Assembly: GCF_003347015.1 (NCBI RefSeq)
Contig: NZ_PNFB01000010.1
Span: 1-64,000 of the forward strand
Source: Brachybacterium sp. YJGR34
GTDB taxonomy: Bacteria; Actinomycetota; Actinomycetes; Actinomycetales; Dermabacteraceae
Length of the DNA: 64,000 bases
Reading direction: 5' to 3'
The notes below the pieces were generated by a model, which was given only the letters and a program-made list of their open reading frames with translations, ran no database searches and was not told the DNA's origin. The position numbers and the translations under genes are program-made. Positions 7,528-18,007 of the stretch are shown here, one piece after another (position 1 is the stretch's first letter; each line of letters begins with the position of its first letter).

Positions 7528-8856
7528 TCATTCGGCGGACATCCCCAGCAGGTCGGGGAGGAACATCGTGATCTGCGGGACGAACATGATCAGCAGCAGG
7601 CCGATCACCAGCGGCACGTAGAAGACCACCAGGCGCCGGATCACCGGCTCCACCTTGAGGCGTCCCACCCTCGCGCCGACGAACAGGATCACGCCGACCG
7701 GCGGGGTGATCGTGCCCAGGCACAGGTTGAAGGTCATCATGAGGCCGAAGTGGATCGGATCCACCCCCAGCTCCATCGCGACCGGCAGGAAGATCGGGGT
7801 GAAGATGAGGATCGCCGGAGTGGGGTCCATGAACATGCCCACCGCGAGCAGGGCCACCATCATCAGCAGCAGTACGACCACCGGCGAGGACGAGACGCCC
7901 AGCAGCGCGGTGGAGATGAGCTGCGGGATGGTCGCGTAGGCCAGCACCCAGCCCAGCACGCTGGAGACGGCGATCAGCAGCATCACCACACCGGTGGTGC
8001 GGGTGGCGGACAGGATCACCGCCGGCAGCTTCTTCACCGTCAGCTCCCGGTACAGGAAGCCCAGCACGAGCGAGTACACCACGGCGATCACCGCGGACTC
8101 GGTGGCGGTGAAGATCCCGCCCACCAGGCCGCCGATGACGATCACCATCATGAGCACCGCCGGCACGGCGGACAGCAGGGTCCTCAGCGCGAGGGCGAGG
8201 GTGAGCCGGCCGCGGGCGGCGCCGTCGTCCGATCCCACCATCGCAGGGCGCCGCCGGCTGGCGATCCACACCATCGCCAGGCAGGCCAGCATCCACACCG
8301 CGCCCGGGCCGTATCCGGCGGCGAACAGCGTCGCCACGGAGGTCGAGGACGCCAGGGAGTACACGATCAGCGTGTTCGACGGCGGGACGAGCATGCCCGA
8401 GGGGGCGGAGGCCACGTTCACGGCGGCGGCGAAGGCGGGATCGTAGCCCTCCTTGCGCTGGCGGGGCGTGATGATGCCGCCGACCGCCGCGGCCGAGGCC
8501 ACTGCCGCGCCCGACACCGAGCCGAACAGGGCGTTGGCGACCACGTTGGTCTGGGCGAGGGAGGCGGGCATGCGACCCACGAGGACCTTCGCCGCGTCGA
8601 TCAAACGGGCCGCCACCCCGCCGGTGTTCATGAGCTGCCCGGCGAGCACGAAGAACGGGATCGCGAGCAGGGAGAAGGAGTTCGCGCCGGTGAACATGCG
8701 CTGGGCGGAGACGAAGACGGCCGGCTCCGCGCCGACCACGGCGACGAGGGCCACCACCGAGGGCAGTCCGATGGCGATCGCGATCGGAGCACCGATGGCG
8801 ATGAGGATGATGATGCCGATGATCAGGATGATGCCGGCGAGCATCGCGGGGTCCAT
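7528..8856 (-). CDS. TRAP transporter large permease (DctM)
   Basis: 442-aa polytopic membrane protein of the DctM family, the ion-coupled translocation subunit of a TRAP importer. It shows 12 or more hydrophobic helices and typical segments such as FSLLAIPFFVLAGQLM, SGAAVASAAAVGGI and ASAPSGMLVPPSNTLI. The ATG at 8856 is 2 bp after the stop of the small permease gene. It is the last gene of a P-Q-M operon. The substrate is probably a carboxylate or sugar acid but cannot be fixed from sequence. Confidence 0.93.
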   Translation of the reverse strand: MDPAMLAGIILIIGIIILIAIGAPIAIAIGLPSVVALVAVVGAEPAVFVSAQRMFTGANSFSLLAIPFFVLAGQLMNTGGVAARLIDAAKVLVGRMPASLAQTNVVANALFGSVSGAAVASAAAVGGIITPRQRKEGYDPAFAAAVNVASAPSGMLVPPSNTLIVYSLASSTSVATLFAAGYGPGAVWMLACLAMVWIASRRRPAMVGSDDGAARGRLTLALALRTLLSAVPAVLMMVIVIGGLVGGIFTATESAVIAVVYSLVLGFLYRELTVKKLPAVILSATRTTGVVMLLIAVSSVLGWVLAYATIPQLISTALLGVSSSPVVVLLLMMVALLAVGMFMDPTPAILIFTPIFLPVAMELGVDPIHFGLMMTFNLCLGTITPPVGVILFVGARVGRLKVEPVIRRLVVFYVPLVIGLLLIMFVPQITMFLPDLLGMSAE

Positions 8857-8858
8857 GG

Positions 8859-9440
8859 TCAGCGCTCCTTCTCGTCGTCGCGACGGCTGTCGGGCTCGCG
8901 GACGACGGTCGCCGCCGCGGCGGCACCTGCGAGCTCCGCCGCCTCGTCGTCGGTCTGCTCGAGGGGCGCGAGATCGTCGCCGCGCACCGCGAGCACCAGG
9001 TCCTGCGCAGCGAGCAGGGCGATCAGCACACCGGCGACGGGCAGGGCGAGGTACATCGGGCCGACGGCGAAGGGGAAGCCGGGGATCGCCTGGTCCCAGG
9101 ACATCGACATGCCGCGGATCCCGCCCCAGACCATGCCCAGCAGGGCGAAGGCGAGGGTCGAGGCCTGCACGAGGACCCGCAGCGCGCGACGGGCCGCGGC
9201 GGGGACGCGATCGGCGACGACGTCGACCGCGATGTGGCCGCGCTCCCCGAAGACCAGGGTGGCCGCGAAGAGGCTCAGCCACACGAACATGTACTGCGCG
9301 GTGACCGAGGTCCAGTCGCTGGGCGCGCCGAGCACCTGGCGGGTGAACACCTGCCAGACGACCACCGCCACCAGCACCGAGAACAGCGCGATGCACAGCA
9401 CCTTGAGGACCGCGAGCAGTCCCTCCCGCATCCGGATCAC
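8859..9440 (-). CDS. TRAP transporter small permease (DctQ)
   Basis: 193-aa membrane protein with four predicted TM helices and the family mark FGERGHIAVDVVADR between TM2 and TM3. The GTG start at 9440 overlaps the stop of the binding-protein gene (GTGA); an alternative ATG at 9431 is possible. The C-terminal ~45 residues are charged and Ala-rich and longer than usual, and they probably face the cytoplasm. Confidence 0.88.
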   Translation of the reverse strand: MIRMREGLLAVLKVLCIALFSVLVAVVVWQVFTRQVLGAPSDWTSVTAQYMFVWLSLFAATLVFGERGHIAVDVVADRVPAAARRALRVLVQASTLAFALLGMVWGGIRGMSMSWDQAIPGFPFAVGPMYLALPVAGVLIALLAAQDLVLAVRGDDLAPLEQTDDEAAELAGAAAAATVVREPDSRRDDEKER

Positions 9441-10540
9441 GACGCTCCCCCGTCCTCGGCGACGGCGCGGATCGCCTCGTACAGCGCCAGGTCCTCGGGA
9501 TCCTCGAGGATCGACAGGCCGGTCTCGGAGATGATCGGCCCGAAGGCCTCGGGATCGGGATCCGTGATCTCGACGCCGTTCTCGAGCATCTCCTCGGTGG
9601 CGGCCTCCGTCTCCTGCTTCCAGATCTCCACGAACTCGCTCTGGGTCTCCTCCCACGCCGCCCGCAGCGCCTGCTCGTCCCGGGGCTCCATCTCCTCGAG
9701 CAGATCGGTGCTGGCGAGCAGGAAGTCGAAGCCGACGAGGTGGTTCGTCCTCGTGTAATGGCCGGCCACCTCGTAGTGGCGCTGGGTGACGTAGGAGATC
9801 TCGTTGTTCTCCGCGCCGTCGAGGACGCCGGCCTGGAGCGCCGTGTAGACCTCGCTGTAGGCGAGCGGGGTGGGGACTCCCCCGATGTTCCGGATGAGAC
9901 GGAGGAAGATCTCGGACTCCTGCACGCGGATCTTCATCCCGGCGAGGTCCTCGGGGGACTCGATCGGCCCGCCGACGGTGTACAGGTGGCGGCCGCCCTG
10001 CGTGTACCCGCCGAGCACGGTCAGGCGCATGTCCGGCTCGAGGGAGGCGAAGAGGTCGCCGACGATCGACTCGTCGAGCATCACCCGGTTCTGGTGGTCG
10101 ATGTCGTCGAAGGCGCCGGGGACGTTCATGGGCAGGAAGCGCGGCGAGGAGTTCTCGATCTGGGTGCCGGAGATGACGGCCATGTCGATCGCACCGTCGG
10201 AGACCAGCTGGACGGTCTCCTGCTGGTCGCCGAGTGAGTTGTTGGCGTAGACGCGGGCGCCGTAGCGGCCGTCGGTCGCCTCGGCGATCCGCTCGCCGAA
10301 GGTCACCAGGGAGCCATAGCTGGGGTGGGATTCCGCCTGGCCCAGCGAGATGGACAGGACGCGGTCCACGTCCGCCATCACCCCCTGCGAGGGGGTGCAG
10401 CCGCCCAGCAGGGCGGCTCCGAGGCCGGCGGCGGGCACGGCCGCCAGGAAGCCCCGTCGGTCTATCGCTCTCCCGCCGGGGGTTCGGGGGCCGGCGCCGG
10501 AGCGCGCGGCTCCTCGACGGCGATGCACTGGTGCTCGCAC
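9437..10540 (-). CDS. TRAP transporter substrate-binding lipoprotein (DctP)
   Basis: 367-aa DctP-family binding protein. The N-terminus has an arginine-rich region, a twin-arginine-like DRRGFL and the lipobox LLGGC, so it is an exported lipoprotein anchored outside the membrane. DctP hallmarks are NNSLGDQQETVQLVSDGAID and the Arg-containing GMKIRVQES, whose Arg normally pairs with the ligand carboxylate, then ALQAGVLDGAENN. The GTG start at 10540 is fixed by a strong ribosome site (GAGGAGG, 10547-10553) 6 nt upstream. First gene of the TRAP operon. Confidence 0.9.
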   Translation of the reverse strand: MRAPVHRRRGAARSGAGPRTPGGRAIDRRGFLAAVPAAGLGAALLGGCTPSQGVMADVDRVLSISLGQAESHPSYGSLVTFGERIAEATDGRYGARVYANNSLGDQQETVQLVSDGAIDMAVISGTQIENSSPRFLPMNVPGAFDDIDHQNRVMLDESIVGDLFASLEPDMRLTVLGGYTQGGRHLYTVGGPIESPEDLAGMKIRVQESEIFLRLIRNIGGVPTPLAYSEVYTALQAGVLDGAENNEISYVTQRHYEVAGHYTRTNHLVGFDFLLASTDLLEEMEPRDEQALRAAWEETQSEFVEIWKQETEAATEEMLENGVEITDPDPEAFGPIISETGLSILEDPEDLALYEAIRAVAEDGGAS

Positions 10541-10924
10541 AGCATTCCTCCTCGAACGGGCGCACCGGCGGGTGGCGTTCAGGGCGCGGGCGGCGCGCTC
10601 TGGCTCCCTGCCGGAGGGGGCGGGACTCCTGTCCTTCGGAGCCCGGGCCGTGCGCGATGCGGTGGACGCACCACGCAGGCGTCCTGGAGAGGGCAGCTGT
10701 GCCCGACGGCACCAGTGCCCGGTCGCACCGCGGTGACGACCGCGCTCAGAGTGTCAGAGCGCGAGATCACTCCTTCAGCGCTTGCCGGAGGTTGCCTCAC
10801 CGTGCGGAAGAGACCGGTTCTCGGTCCTGACCTGCATGGACGTGACACATCGCCGAGGACGGGGCGCCCCGACGGAGACGCACCCCACATCGCGGCGCGC
10901 GGCGGATCGGGGCGACGATCGTCC
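10541..10924. other. Non-coding stretch upstream of the TRAP operon
   Basis: Apart from the dctP ribosome site at 10547-10553, I see no gene, convincing promoter pair, riboswitch or strong hairpin. The TRAP operon promoter should lie here. Open frames in this stretch lack recognisable protein character. Confidence 0.5.
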
Positions 10925-11383
10925 TCAGCGCGCGGCGAGGACCTCCCGCAGCGCCGCGAGCGTGGCGGGGATCCCCTCCCGCGCGGCGGCCTGGCGCACG
11001 GCGATCTCCTCCTCGGCACGGTCCCCGTAGCGCTCGGCGAAGACGGCCTCGAGGTACTCGGTGGTGCGCGTGTACTCGGTCAGCTCGGTGCCGCCTGGGA
11101 CCTCGCGGAGACGGAATCCCCATTCGGCCCGGCCGGGGCCGACGGACCACGCGAAGTGCTCGCCGGGGACATCGGCGATGACCTCTGAGGTGGTGCTCCA
11201 CTCCCGCTCGGGGGTGCGGTTGTCACCGGTGAACCGGGCGCCGACGCCGCGGGCGTCGGAATCCCACCGGCAGCGGTAGCACTGCTGGCTCCACTCCCCC
11301 GTGCGGGTCACGTCGCTGATGACGGCATAGACCTCCATCGGGGAGGCGGGGATGACGAGGGATTCCTGGAGCGCGTAGGTCAT
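10925..11383 (-). CDS. SRPBCC-family protein (START/polyketide cyclase-like)
   Basis: 152-aa single-domain helix-grip protein that would bind a hydrophobic ligand. It opens with a strand (ALQESLVIPASPMEVYAVIS) followed by DVTRTGEWS, the usual start of SRPBCC proteins, and has late strands GRAEWGFRLREV and TELTEYTRTTEY. ATG 11383 is preferred over an in-frame GTG at 11398 because a -10-like AAGAAT (11390-11395) lies 6 nt before it. Ligand and role are unknown. Confidence 0.75.
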   Translation of the reverse strand: MTYALQESLVIPASPMEVYAVISDVTRTGEWSQQCYRCRWDSDARGVGARFTGDNRTPEREWSTTSEVIADVPGEHFAWSVGPGRAEWGFRLREVPGGTELTEYTRTTEYLEAVFAERYGDRAEEEIAVRQAAAREGIPATLAALREVLAAR

Positions 11384-11441
11384 GGCGCCATTCTTCACCG
11401 CGAGGGGCCGTGCCGTGCGAGATGGCCACCATGCGGGGTGG

Positions 11442-13016
11442 TCAGGGTGGGTCGTTGCCGGGGGTGTCGTGGTGGTGGCGGGTGGCGCGGCGGTGTCGGA
11501 GTCGGTTCGTGAACAGGGGTGGGGTGGTGGAGGTGCCTCGGGCGCCGTGGGGGCTGGTCCAACGCCAGCCCGTCGGCGTGGAGGTGCTGGGCGGCGGCGT
11601 CTCGTCGCTGGTGGTGGTCGTCTCCGACGCCGGGTCTCCGTTGAGGGGTGTGAGGGTCCAGAGGCCGTGTTCTTTGAGGTAGTTGCAGCGGGCGCAGAGT
11701 CCTTGGCCGTTGGCGTAGCTGGTGACCCCGCCGGCGTGGACGGGGGTGGCGTGGTCGGTGTGTCGGATCCTGGCGTTGCACCACGGTGTCCGGCAGGTCT
11801 CGTCCCGCCACCGGATCATCCGCGCCAACCCGGTCGTGAACGCACGAGCGCGGGATTCCATCGCGACCAGCTGCCCACTGGACGGGCAGGTGTACAGACG
11901 GCGGAACACCGCCGAGACCTCCCGATCCGGATGAGCCTCCCCACGACGAGGGAGGTGGCCGGGTGGGCGCCCCAGCAGGGTGTCGCTGACGATATGGGCG
12001 GGCAGCGCACCGTAGCCTTCGAGTTTCGCGCACTGGCCGTCGTCGCGATCGAGGAGAGCGGTGTCGGTGATGACGATCCCGACATCCAGCCCCGGCCCCG
12101 CACTGTGCTGATCGTCCGTGCCGGTCAGGACTGCGTCGACGAGCGCATCGGCCTCCAGCGCGGGCACCGGGTCCTTCGCTCCCGCAGCCCGGGCCACTTC
12201 GGCGCGGGTGTGGAGGGTCTTCATCATGGCGGTGGCCTCGATGGCGCGCAGCACTGCCGACACCCGCGCCATCCCATCAGCCAGCGGCGTCATCGTCACA
12301 TGCCGAGCCCGGGCAGCACGCTCAGCCCTCGCGCGGGAGGTACCGGGCTCGAGATGCTGGATCAACTGCTGAATATCCGAGCGCAACCGTCCACGGCTCT
12401 TCCCGTGCAGCGCCTCCGGGTGCTCGCCGATCATCCGATCCACCTCCCCGCACGTCTCCGGCGACGCCGCATCGAGAGACCGGGCCACGGTCTGGGCCTG
12501 CAGGGTCGTGACGGCCCCGGTCTGGAGGGCGTCGAGCAGCTCCGGCATGGTCTGGACCATCCGCCGCGCCGCGGCCAGGGAGAACGACGACGCCGCCGGA
12601 GAGACACGGCGGGCCAGCGCGATCTCCTGCGCCGTCCCCTTCCCCCGCGACCGCGCCGCGACACCAGCCTCACGATCGGCGTGGTGGATCCGCTGCTGGG
12701 TCGCGACCTGCCACCGCGCATCGAGCGCCGCCAGCGAGGCGCTGAGGTGGTCGATCCCCGCCACCACCGCCAGGCCCTCCGCGGGACTGTCCGGCGCGGT
12801 GTCGGGGAGGGGGTCGCGCACGGAGCTGGTGGTGGTGAACGCCGTGACCACTGCTGCCGTCACCTCTGCCAGCAGCAGCCGCGCCGAGTCGCTGGCCTCC
12901 ACTCCAGCCAGGAGCTCGGCGGCCGCGGTGAGGGCGTCCTGCGTCGCGCCGCCACCGGGGCGGGGCGTGTCCCCGTCACCGGTGTGGCTGCTGTGCGCAG
13001 AACGGAACTCATCCAT
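11442..13016 (-). CDS. DUF222 / HNH endonuclease domain protein (REP13E12-like)
   Basis: 524-aa protein of the actinobacterial family with an N-terminal DUF222 region (about residues 40-330) and a C-terminal HNH nuclease. The HNH core shows CRTPWCNARIRHTDHA, then GGVTSYANGQGLCARCNYLK, giving the Cys pairs and His needed for metal and catalysis. Family members are multi-copy in many actinobacteria and some are DNA-damage inducible. ATG 13016 is chosen over GTG 13025 because TAGGGT (13024-13029) lies 7 nt before it. It stands alone without a methylase, so it is not a visible restriction system. The C-terminal ~60 residues are Thr/Pro-rich low complexity. Confidence 0.85.
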   Translation of the reverse strand: MDEFRSAHSSHTGDGDTPRPGGGATQDALTAAAELLAGVEASDSARLLLAEVTAAVVTAFTTTSSVRDPLPDTAPDSPAEGLAVVAGIDHLSASLAALDARWQVATQQRIHHADREAGVAARSRGKGTAQEIALARRVSPAASSFSLAAARRMVQTMPELLDALQTGAVTTLQAQTVARSLDAASPETCGEVDRMIGEHPEALHGKSRGRLRSDIQQLIQHLEPGTSRARAERAARARHVTMTPLADGMARVSAVLRAIEATAMMKTLHTRAEVARAAGAKDPVPALEADALVDAVLTGTDDQHSAGPGLDVGIVITDTALLDRDDGQCAKLEGYGALPAHIVSDTLLGRPPGHLPRRGEAHPDREVSAVFRRLYTCPSSGQLVAMESRARAFTTGLARMIRWRDETCRTPWCNARIRHTDHATPVHAGGVTSYANGQGLCARCNYLKEHGLWTLTPLNGDPASETTTTSDETPPPSTSTPTGWRWTSPHGARGTSTTPPLFTNRLRHRRATRHHHDTPGNDPP

Positions 13017-13023
13017 ACCCACC

Positions 13024-13045
13024 ACCCTACGAACACCCCCGACAA
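13024..13045 (-). promoter_or_regulatory. Leaderless promoter of the HNH gene, PafBC (RecA-NDp)-like
   Basis: On the minus strand TTGTC (13041-13045), 11 nt, then TAGGGT (13024-13029), then 7 nt to the ATG at 13016. The known DNA-damage promoter consensus TTGTCRGTG-N8-TANNNT is matched except for one base less spacing and G for T in the GTG part. Confidence 0.45.
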
Positions 13046-13406
13046 TCGAACAGACAGACGAGCATTCTGTGGATAACCACCAGGTGTGGAGGAACCGTCA
13101 CCGCAGCGTTCCCCACTCCGCGACGATGCTCCGGTCGGCGAGGGAGGGGCGAACTGCTCACGGGGAGACCCCTTCCCCCGTTTCACCTGCGATGACCCCT
13201 CTGCAGCCCACGAGCGACCTGCCGCACCCCGGACGAGCGGTCCGGTCCGGTGCACCGCGCCGGCTCCCGCGCGGGAATGGACACCCCGATCCACGATCAC
13301 CCGAGAAGAACACCGACCACGAATGCCGGCGACCCCCATATCCACCCTCGTCGGCACCCCGATCCGACGCCCACCACCCCACCGCCCCGCCTCCCCGGAC
13401 ACGGCA
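13046..13406. other. Non-coding stretch with one perfect DnaA-type box
   Basis: Contains TGTGGATAA at 13068-13076, an exact match to the DnaA 9-mer (TTATCCACA on the other strand), about 50 bp upstream of the HNH start. No second box was found nearby. I see no gene or strong hairpin in the remainder up to the groEL terminator. Confidence 0.5.
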
Positions 13407-13442
13407 ACGGGCCCCGACCCTCCGGAGAGGATCGGGGCCCGT
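13407..13442 (-). terminator. groEL terminator hairpin
   Basis: Perfect 11-bp inverted repeat (13407-13417 and 13432-13442) with a 14-base loop, 42 bp after the groEL stop codon. Confidence 0.75.
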
Positions 13443-13483
13443 GACGCTCGGGTGGGAGCGACGCGATCAGCCGTGAGGCTGGA

Positions 13484-15340
<1,857 letters not shown>

Positions 15341-15346
15341 TCATCA

Positions 15347-15373
15347 TAAGCACTCGGAGGCGGAGAGTGCTAA
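15347..15373. promoter_or_regulatory. CIRCE element (HrcA operator) over the groEL promoter
   Basis: On the minus strand TTAGCACTC, nine bases, GAGTGCTTA; 17 of 18 arm bases match consensus. A -10-like TATGAT (15343-15348) and -35-like TTAGCA (15368-15373) on the minus strand, 19 nt apart, overlap it, so bound HrcA would occlude the promoter. Confidence 0.92.
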
Positions 15374-15437
15374 CCCTCCACGGATCGGATGGGCCGCACC
15401 GGACAGATCTCGCGCAGAGCGCACGACCGCCCGCGGG

Positions 15438-15468
15438 CCGCGCGCCCCGGAGGGCGGACGGCGCGCGG
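15438..15468 (-). terminator. Possible terminator after the LytR_C gene
   Basis: 9-bp all-GC inverted repeat (15438-15446 and 15460-15468) with a 13-base loop, about 50 bp past the stop of the LytR_C gene. Confidence 0.4.
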
Positions 15469-15515
15469 GCGGCGGGCTCTGCGAACGGTGGGAAGGCGCC
15501 GTGCGGCGGAGGGCC

Positions 15516-16100
15516 TCAGCCCTCGGCCTCCTCGCCCTCGGATCCGGGCTCGGAGACCGCGACGAAGGTGATCGGCGCCTCGTACTCGTCGCTCTGCCGG
15601 GCCTCGCCGGCACCGACCTGCTCGGCGAGCGCCTGGGCGCTGTCGGCATCCGCCTCGTCGCGGTAGAAGACCACGGGCTCCTCCTGGAGGTTGTCCGCGG
15701 TGGCGACCGAGACGTCCTCCCAGCCCTGACCCTCGAGCTCGCCCTGCCAGGTGCCGGCCAGCCCGTTGATGCCGCCGGCGTTGACGACGGTCACGGGGGT
15801 GGTGAGGTCCGGCTCGGGCGCGGGCTCCTCCTCGGCGGCCCCCTCCTCGGCGGGCGCCTCGCTGCCCTCGGACTGCGCGGCGGTGGTGGGGTCCTCCGCG
15901 CGCTCGTCACCGTCGCCGCCCATCCCGCCGATGATGAACAGGAGCACGACGAGCAGCACCACGGCCGCGCCGATGATGATGAGGTACAGCAGGTTCTGAC
16001 GCCAGAACGGCTCCTCGGCGCGGTGGGCGCCGTGGAAGGTCACGGCGTCCGCCTCGTCGTCGAAACGGTCCGGCGGGTACGGATACTGGGAATCAGCCAC
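15516..16100 (-). CDS. Membrane-anchored LytR C-terminal domain protein
   Basis: 194-aa protein with a short cytoplasmic N-terminus, one TM helix at about residues 38-59 ([20 protein letters not shown]), an acidic Glu/Ala/Pro linker, and a C-terminal LytR_C domain from about residue 100 ([17 protein letters not shown] onward). LytR_C domains accompany LCP cell-wall ligases but here no LCP catalytic domain is present. The GTG start at 16100 is supported by a TTTAAT -10 box (16107-16112) 6 nt upstream. Likely acts at the outer face of the membrane in envelope biology; exact role unknown. Confidence 0.82.
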   Translation of the reverse strand: MADSQYPYPPDRFDDEADAVTFHGAHRAEEPFWRQNLLYLIIIGAAVVLLVVLLFIIGGMGGDGDERAEDPTTAAQSEGSEAPAEEGAAEEEPAPEPDLTTPVTVVNAGGINGLAGTWQGELEGQGWEDVSVATADNLQEEPVVFYRDEADADSAQALAEQVGAGEARQSDEYEAPITFVAVSEPGSEGEEAEG

Positions 16101-16106
16101 GGCCCC

Positions 16107-16112
16107 ATTAAA
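16107..16112 (-). promoter_or_regulatory. -10 box TTTAAT, leaderless GTG start
   Basis: TTTAAT on the minus strand, 6 nt before the GTG at 16100. It decides the start of the LytR_C gene. Confidence 0.5.
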
Positions 16113-16162
16113 CCTGCTCCGCGCCCCGGGGAGGCGGAGCACACGCCCTGCCCGGGCGTGGT

Positions 16163-16549
16163 TCAGGCGACGCGATCGGTGTCGACGGCGGTCGCCGGAC
16201 CGTCCTCGGAGGTGCGCCGCCCCCGCAGGCGATGGACGAGGGCCGGTGCCGCGCGCAGGGCGTCGGGATCGTCCAGGAGGGCGTTCAACCGCACGTAGTA
16301 GGCGACCTTGGACACGCCGATCTCCTCGCGGATGGCCCGCTCCTTCGCCCCCACGTAGCGGAAGGTCCGGCTCTCGAGCGCGAGGATCCGCCGGTCCCGC
16401 TCGGTCAGCCCGCCCCGGGCCACCGGGAGTGAGGGATCGGACACGGCCGCGGGAGTGTCGTCGTCGGCCCCAGGGGTCGCGGCCGACGGGACGGCGGCCC
16501 TCGCGGCGCGGGCGGCGCCGTCGGTCGGGCGAGCAGGGTCCACAGGCAT
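16163..16549 (-). CDS. DUF3263 family protein
   Basis: 128-aa actinobacterial protein. The conserved C-terminal domain begins [20 protein letters not shown] and continues [29 protein letters not shown] and LVHRLRGRR, resembling a small helical HTH-like unit. The first ~45 residues are Ala/Pro-rich and probably disordered. TACGCT (16556-16561) precedes the ATG by 6 nt. A GGAGG also abuts the ATG but too closely to act normally. It is commonly next to a LytR_C gene, as here. Function unknown; a nucleic-acid-binding role is a guess. Confidence 0.8.
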   Translation of the reverse strand: MPVDPARPTDGAARAARAAVPSAATPGADDDTPAAVSDPSLPVARGGLTERDRRILALESRTFRYVGAKERAIREEIGVSKVAYYVRLNALLDDPDALRAAPALVHRLRGRRTSEDGPATAVDTDRVA

Positions 16550-16555
16550 CCTCCG

Positions 16556-16561
16556 AGCGTA
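16556..16561 (-). promoter_or_regulatory. -10 box TACGCT, leaderless start
   Basis: TACGCT on the minus strand, 6 nt before ATG 16549 of the DUF3263 gene. Confidence 0.5.
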
Positions 16562-16626
16562 CGCCGGGCGCCGAGGGGCCGACGGGCGGCGCGCCGCCGA
16601 CCGGAGCCGGATGGAAGACTGCTCAC

Positions 16627-17304
16627 ATGTCGAAGCCGCTCACCGAGATCATCAGCGCCGACTGGGCCGAGGCCCTCTCCCCCGCGGAGGACCGCCTCCA
16701 CGCCCTCGGCGAGTTCCTGCGCACCGAGAACGAGGCCGGACGGGGGTACCTCCCCGCCGGCGACCTCGTGCTGCGCGCCTTCACCCGGCCGATGTCCGAG
16801 GTCCGGGTGCTCGTGGTGGGCCAGGACCCCTACCCGACCCCCGGGCACGCCATCGGCCTCTCGTTCGCGGTGGAGCAGCACGTCCGGCCGCTGCCGCGCT
16901 CCCTGACCAACATCTACGCCGAGCTCGAGAGCGACCTCGGCATCCCGCCGGCCCCGCACGGCGACCTCACCGCGTGGCAGGACCAGGGGGTGCTGCTGCT
17001 GAACCGTGTGCTCAGCGTGTCCCCGGGCGCTCCCGCCTCCCACCGACGACGCGGCTGGGAGGACATCACGGAGCTCGCGATCCGGGAACTGGTGGCTCGG
17101 GGCGGCCCGCTGGTCGCGGTCCTCTGGGGTCGCGACGCCCAGTCGCTGGTGCCGATGCTGGGCGACGTCCCGCATCTCGCGAGCCCGCACCCCAGCCCGC
17201 TCTCGGCGTCCCGCGGCTTCTTCGGCTCCCGCCCGTTCTCCCGGGCGAACGCGCTGCTCGAGCAGCAGGGCGCACAGCCTGTCGACTGGCGCGTGGTCCG
17301 CTGA
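16627..17304 (+). CDS. ung: Uracil-DNA glycosylase, family 1
   Basis: 225-aa base-excision repair enzyme removing uracil from DNA. The water-activating loop is [13 protein letters not shown] with catalytic D67. The uracil-binding [11 protein letters not shown] and SHRRRGWE and the C-terminal [18 protein letters not shown] loop carrying the catalytic His are all intact. The PYPTPGHA form of the first motif is the usual actinobacterial variant. A -10-like AAGACT (16615-16620) lies 6 nt before ATG 16627, suggesting a leaderless mRNA. It converges on the next gene with 10 bp between stops. Confidence 0.97.
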   Translation: MSKPLTEIISADWAEALSPAEDRLHALGEFLRTENEAGRGYLPAGDLVLRAFTRPMSEVRVLVVGQDPYPTPGHAIGLSFAVEQHVRPLPRSLTNIYAELESDLGIPPAPHGDLTAWQDQGVLLLNRVLSVSPGAPASHRRRGWEDITELAIRELVARGGPLVAVLWGRDAQSLVPMLGDVPHLASPHPSPLSASRGFFGSRPFSRANALLEQQGAQPVDWRVVR

Positions 17305-17314
17305 GCGGCGACGC

Positions 17315-18007
17315 TCACTCCGGCGCGGTGGTCCAGGTCCAGCTGTCCAGGATCGTGCGCAGCGCGGGGCTGATCTCGGCGGCGCCGTGGGTCTCGACGA
17401 CGATCTGCAGCACCTTGCCGTCGATGTCGGCGCAGTAGATCTCGCTGACCGCGTCCTGATCGGCGTGGGTCCCGGAGACCCGCCAGGCCACCAGCTCCTC
17501 GCCGCCGACGGTCACCGGATCGAGGGCCTCGGGGTCCTCGGAGACGTCCCAGAAGGTCCCGAGCCAGATGGCCCCCATCTCGCACTCGGCCTGGGCGTGG
17601 AGGTCTCCGTCGAAGACGTACACGGTCAGGGAGTTGGGCGCGTAGACGTCGTACTCCTCCGGAGGGATCTCCTCGTCGGCGATCTCCAGCACCTGCCCCG
17701 CGTCCGCGTCGTCGGACGTCTCCTCGATGCGGAACCAGGTGGAGGGGTAGCTCAGCGCGAAGTACTCCTCGGAGTGCTCGGCGAGCGCCGGCTCGGTCGT
17801 CGCCGTTCCGCTCCCACCGTCCCGGGTGGCCAGGTGGATGATGCCGCCGGTGACCGCCACCAGCAGCAGCACGATCACGAGCCCTGCGCAACCCAGCGCC
17901 ACCCACAGCCCGGCGCGGGAGCGGCGCGGCGGCTCCGCGGGTCCCTGCGCCGGTGGGCCCCATGACGCCCCCGGCGAGCCTCCCTGCCCCTGGTACGGCT
18001 GCCCCAT
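17315..18007 (-). CDS. Membrane-anchored hypothetical protein
   Basis: 230-aa protein with a Gly/Pro/Gln-rich cytoplasmic N-terminus, one TM helix near residues 33-55 (LWVALGCAGLVIVLLLVAVT) and an extracytoplasmic domain with aromatic-rich strands (YFALSYPSTWFRIEE) and a single Cys pair (QAECEMG, SEIYCADI). Start ATG 18007 has AGGAGG 5 nt upstream. The layout resembles PsbP/LpqN-like 'YPSTW' extracytoplasmic domains, but I cannot assign a family firmly. Confidence 0.7.
   Translation of the reverse strand: MGQPYQGQGGSPGASWGPPAQGPAEPPRRSRAGLWVALGCAGLVIVLLLVAVTGGIIHLATRDGGSGTATTEPALAEHSEEYFALSYPSTWFRIEETSDDADAGQVLEIADEEIPPEEYDVYAPNSLTVYVFDGDLHAQAECEMGAIWLGTFWDVSEDPEALDPVTVGGEELVAWRVSGTHADQDAVSEIYCADIDGKVLQIVVETHGAAEISPALRTILDSWTWTTAPE

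Noticed and set aside
11442..13016. Restriction-modification or homing endonuclease system
   Set aside because: The HNH protein is of the DUF222 actinobacterial type and has no methylase, intron or intein context.
11382..13076. Plus-strand open frame opposite the HNH gene
   Set aside because: The minus-strand protein has DUF222 and HNH motifs; the plus frame has none.
13068..13076. Replication origin
   Set aside because: Only one DnaA box; no cluster, no AT-rich unwinding region, no dnaA/dnaN/gyrB nearby.
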